This document shows positions 63,894 through 64,000 of a stretch of 64,000 nucleotides of DNA, in pieces. Made by a program: the position numbers and the translations under genes. The notes beneath the pieces were generated by a model that saw only the letters and a program-made list of their open reading frames with translations, was not told where the DNA came from and searched no databases. The DNA comes from Sneathiella sp. HT1-7 (lineage in GTDB: Bacteria > Pseudomonadota > Alphaproteobacteria > Sneathiellales > Sneathiellaceae): NCBI RefSeq assembly GCF_020731145.1, contig NZ_JAJFZN010000005.1, forward strand, positions 186,001-250,000, given 5' to 3'. How positions within the stretch are numbered: the first letter of the stretch is position 1; each line of letters opens with the position of its first letter.

Positions 63894-64000
63894 ATGACAG
63901 AAACTGCAGAGAACGCGCCGACCCTTTACCTCATCCCTACTCCGATAGGAAATCTTGAGGATATCTCGCTGCGTGCCTTGCGTATCCTTCAATCGGTTGA
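63894..64000 (+). CDS. rsmI: 16S rRNA 2'-O-methyltransferase RsmI, N-terminal part (runs off window)
   Basis: ATG at 63894 opens a frame to the window end, coding about 35 residues: MTETAENAPTLYLIPTPIG then NLEDISLRALRILQSV. The LYLIPTPIGNLEDI motif is the start of RsmI, which methylates C1402 of 16S rRNA with SAM. The rest lies beyond the window. Confidence 0.9.
   Translation, partial: MTETAENAPTLYLIPTPIGNLEDISLRALRILQSV

Overview
The window reads as chromosomal DNA of a motile, aerobic alphaproteobacterium of moderate GC content. It carries the alphaproteobacterial cell-cycle and motility regulators CtrA, ChpT and SciP, the sigma-54 activator FlbD, and the aerobic benzoyl-CoA (box) pathway. 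A marine lineage near Rhodospirillales or Sneathiellales would fit, but the genus is a guess. I saw no phage, IS element, CRISPR array or rRNA.

Layout. 1-3.05 kb: end of a 3-hydroxyisobutyrate dehydrogenase gene, then a hydrolase, a DMT exporter and an enoyl-CoA hydratase. 3.06-8.45 kb (minus): soluble NAD-linked formate dehydrogenase (FdsA plus a fused FdsG-FdsB chain) between a glutamine amidotransferase and a DUF3553 protein. 8.5-15 kb: chpT and the chemotaxis operon cheA(hybrid)-cheW-cheY-cheB-cheR, closed by a terminator shared with ctrA. 15.1-17.8 kb: ctrA diverging from fliI-fliJ across a CtrA-type box. 17.9-20.1 kb: three housekeeping genes. 20.1-32.0 kb (minus): a long flagellar operon fliF-G-H-N-motA-flbD-flhA-flhF-flhG-fliK-like. 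32.3-32.6 kb: sciP with its terminator. 32.7-40.0 kb: the hook genes fliK-flgD-flgE (minus) and flgK-flgL (plus), which leave a 0.5 kb gap through two divergent sigma-54 promoters. 40-41.4 kb: mnmA and a CAT-anticodon tRNA.

41.5-44 kb: a thiolase-like protein without the usual Cys motif, a DUF35 partner and an SDR. 44-53.8 kb: benzoate metabolism, with benzoate-CoA ligase, an MFS transporter, a flavodoxin, BoxR, BoxC and BoxB. A TGCA-N6-TGCA operator sits inside the boxC promoter. boxA and boxD are absent from the window. 53.9-57.7 kb: a GST, speH-speE, and sdaA under a tandem glycine riboswitch. 57.8-60.6 kb: a PilZ protein, a 600-nt gap with a palindrome and three tandem covarying stem-loops in front of a nitronate monooxygenase gene, then bfd (with a Fur-like box) and bfr. 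60.7-64 kb: MaoC hydratase, thioesterase and acyl-CoA dehydrogenase, a divergent LysR regulator, and the first 107 nt of rsmI.

How it fits together. ChpT passes phosphate to CtrA, SciP restrains CtrA, and CtrA probably controls the early flagellar genes. FlbD, encoded inside the fliF operon, would then switch on the late hook genes from the two sigma-54 promoters. In the catabolic half, BoxR likely blocks boxCB until benzoyl-CoA, made by the ligase, appears. The least explained item is the triple stem-loop array at 58.6-58.7 kb.
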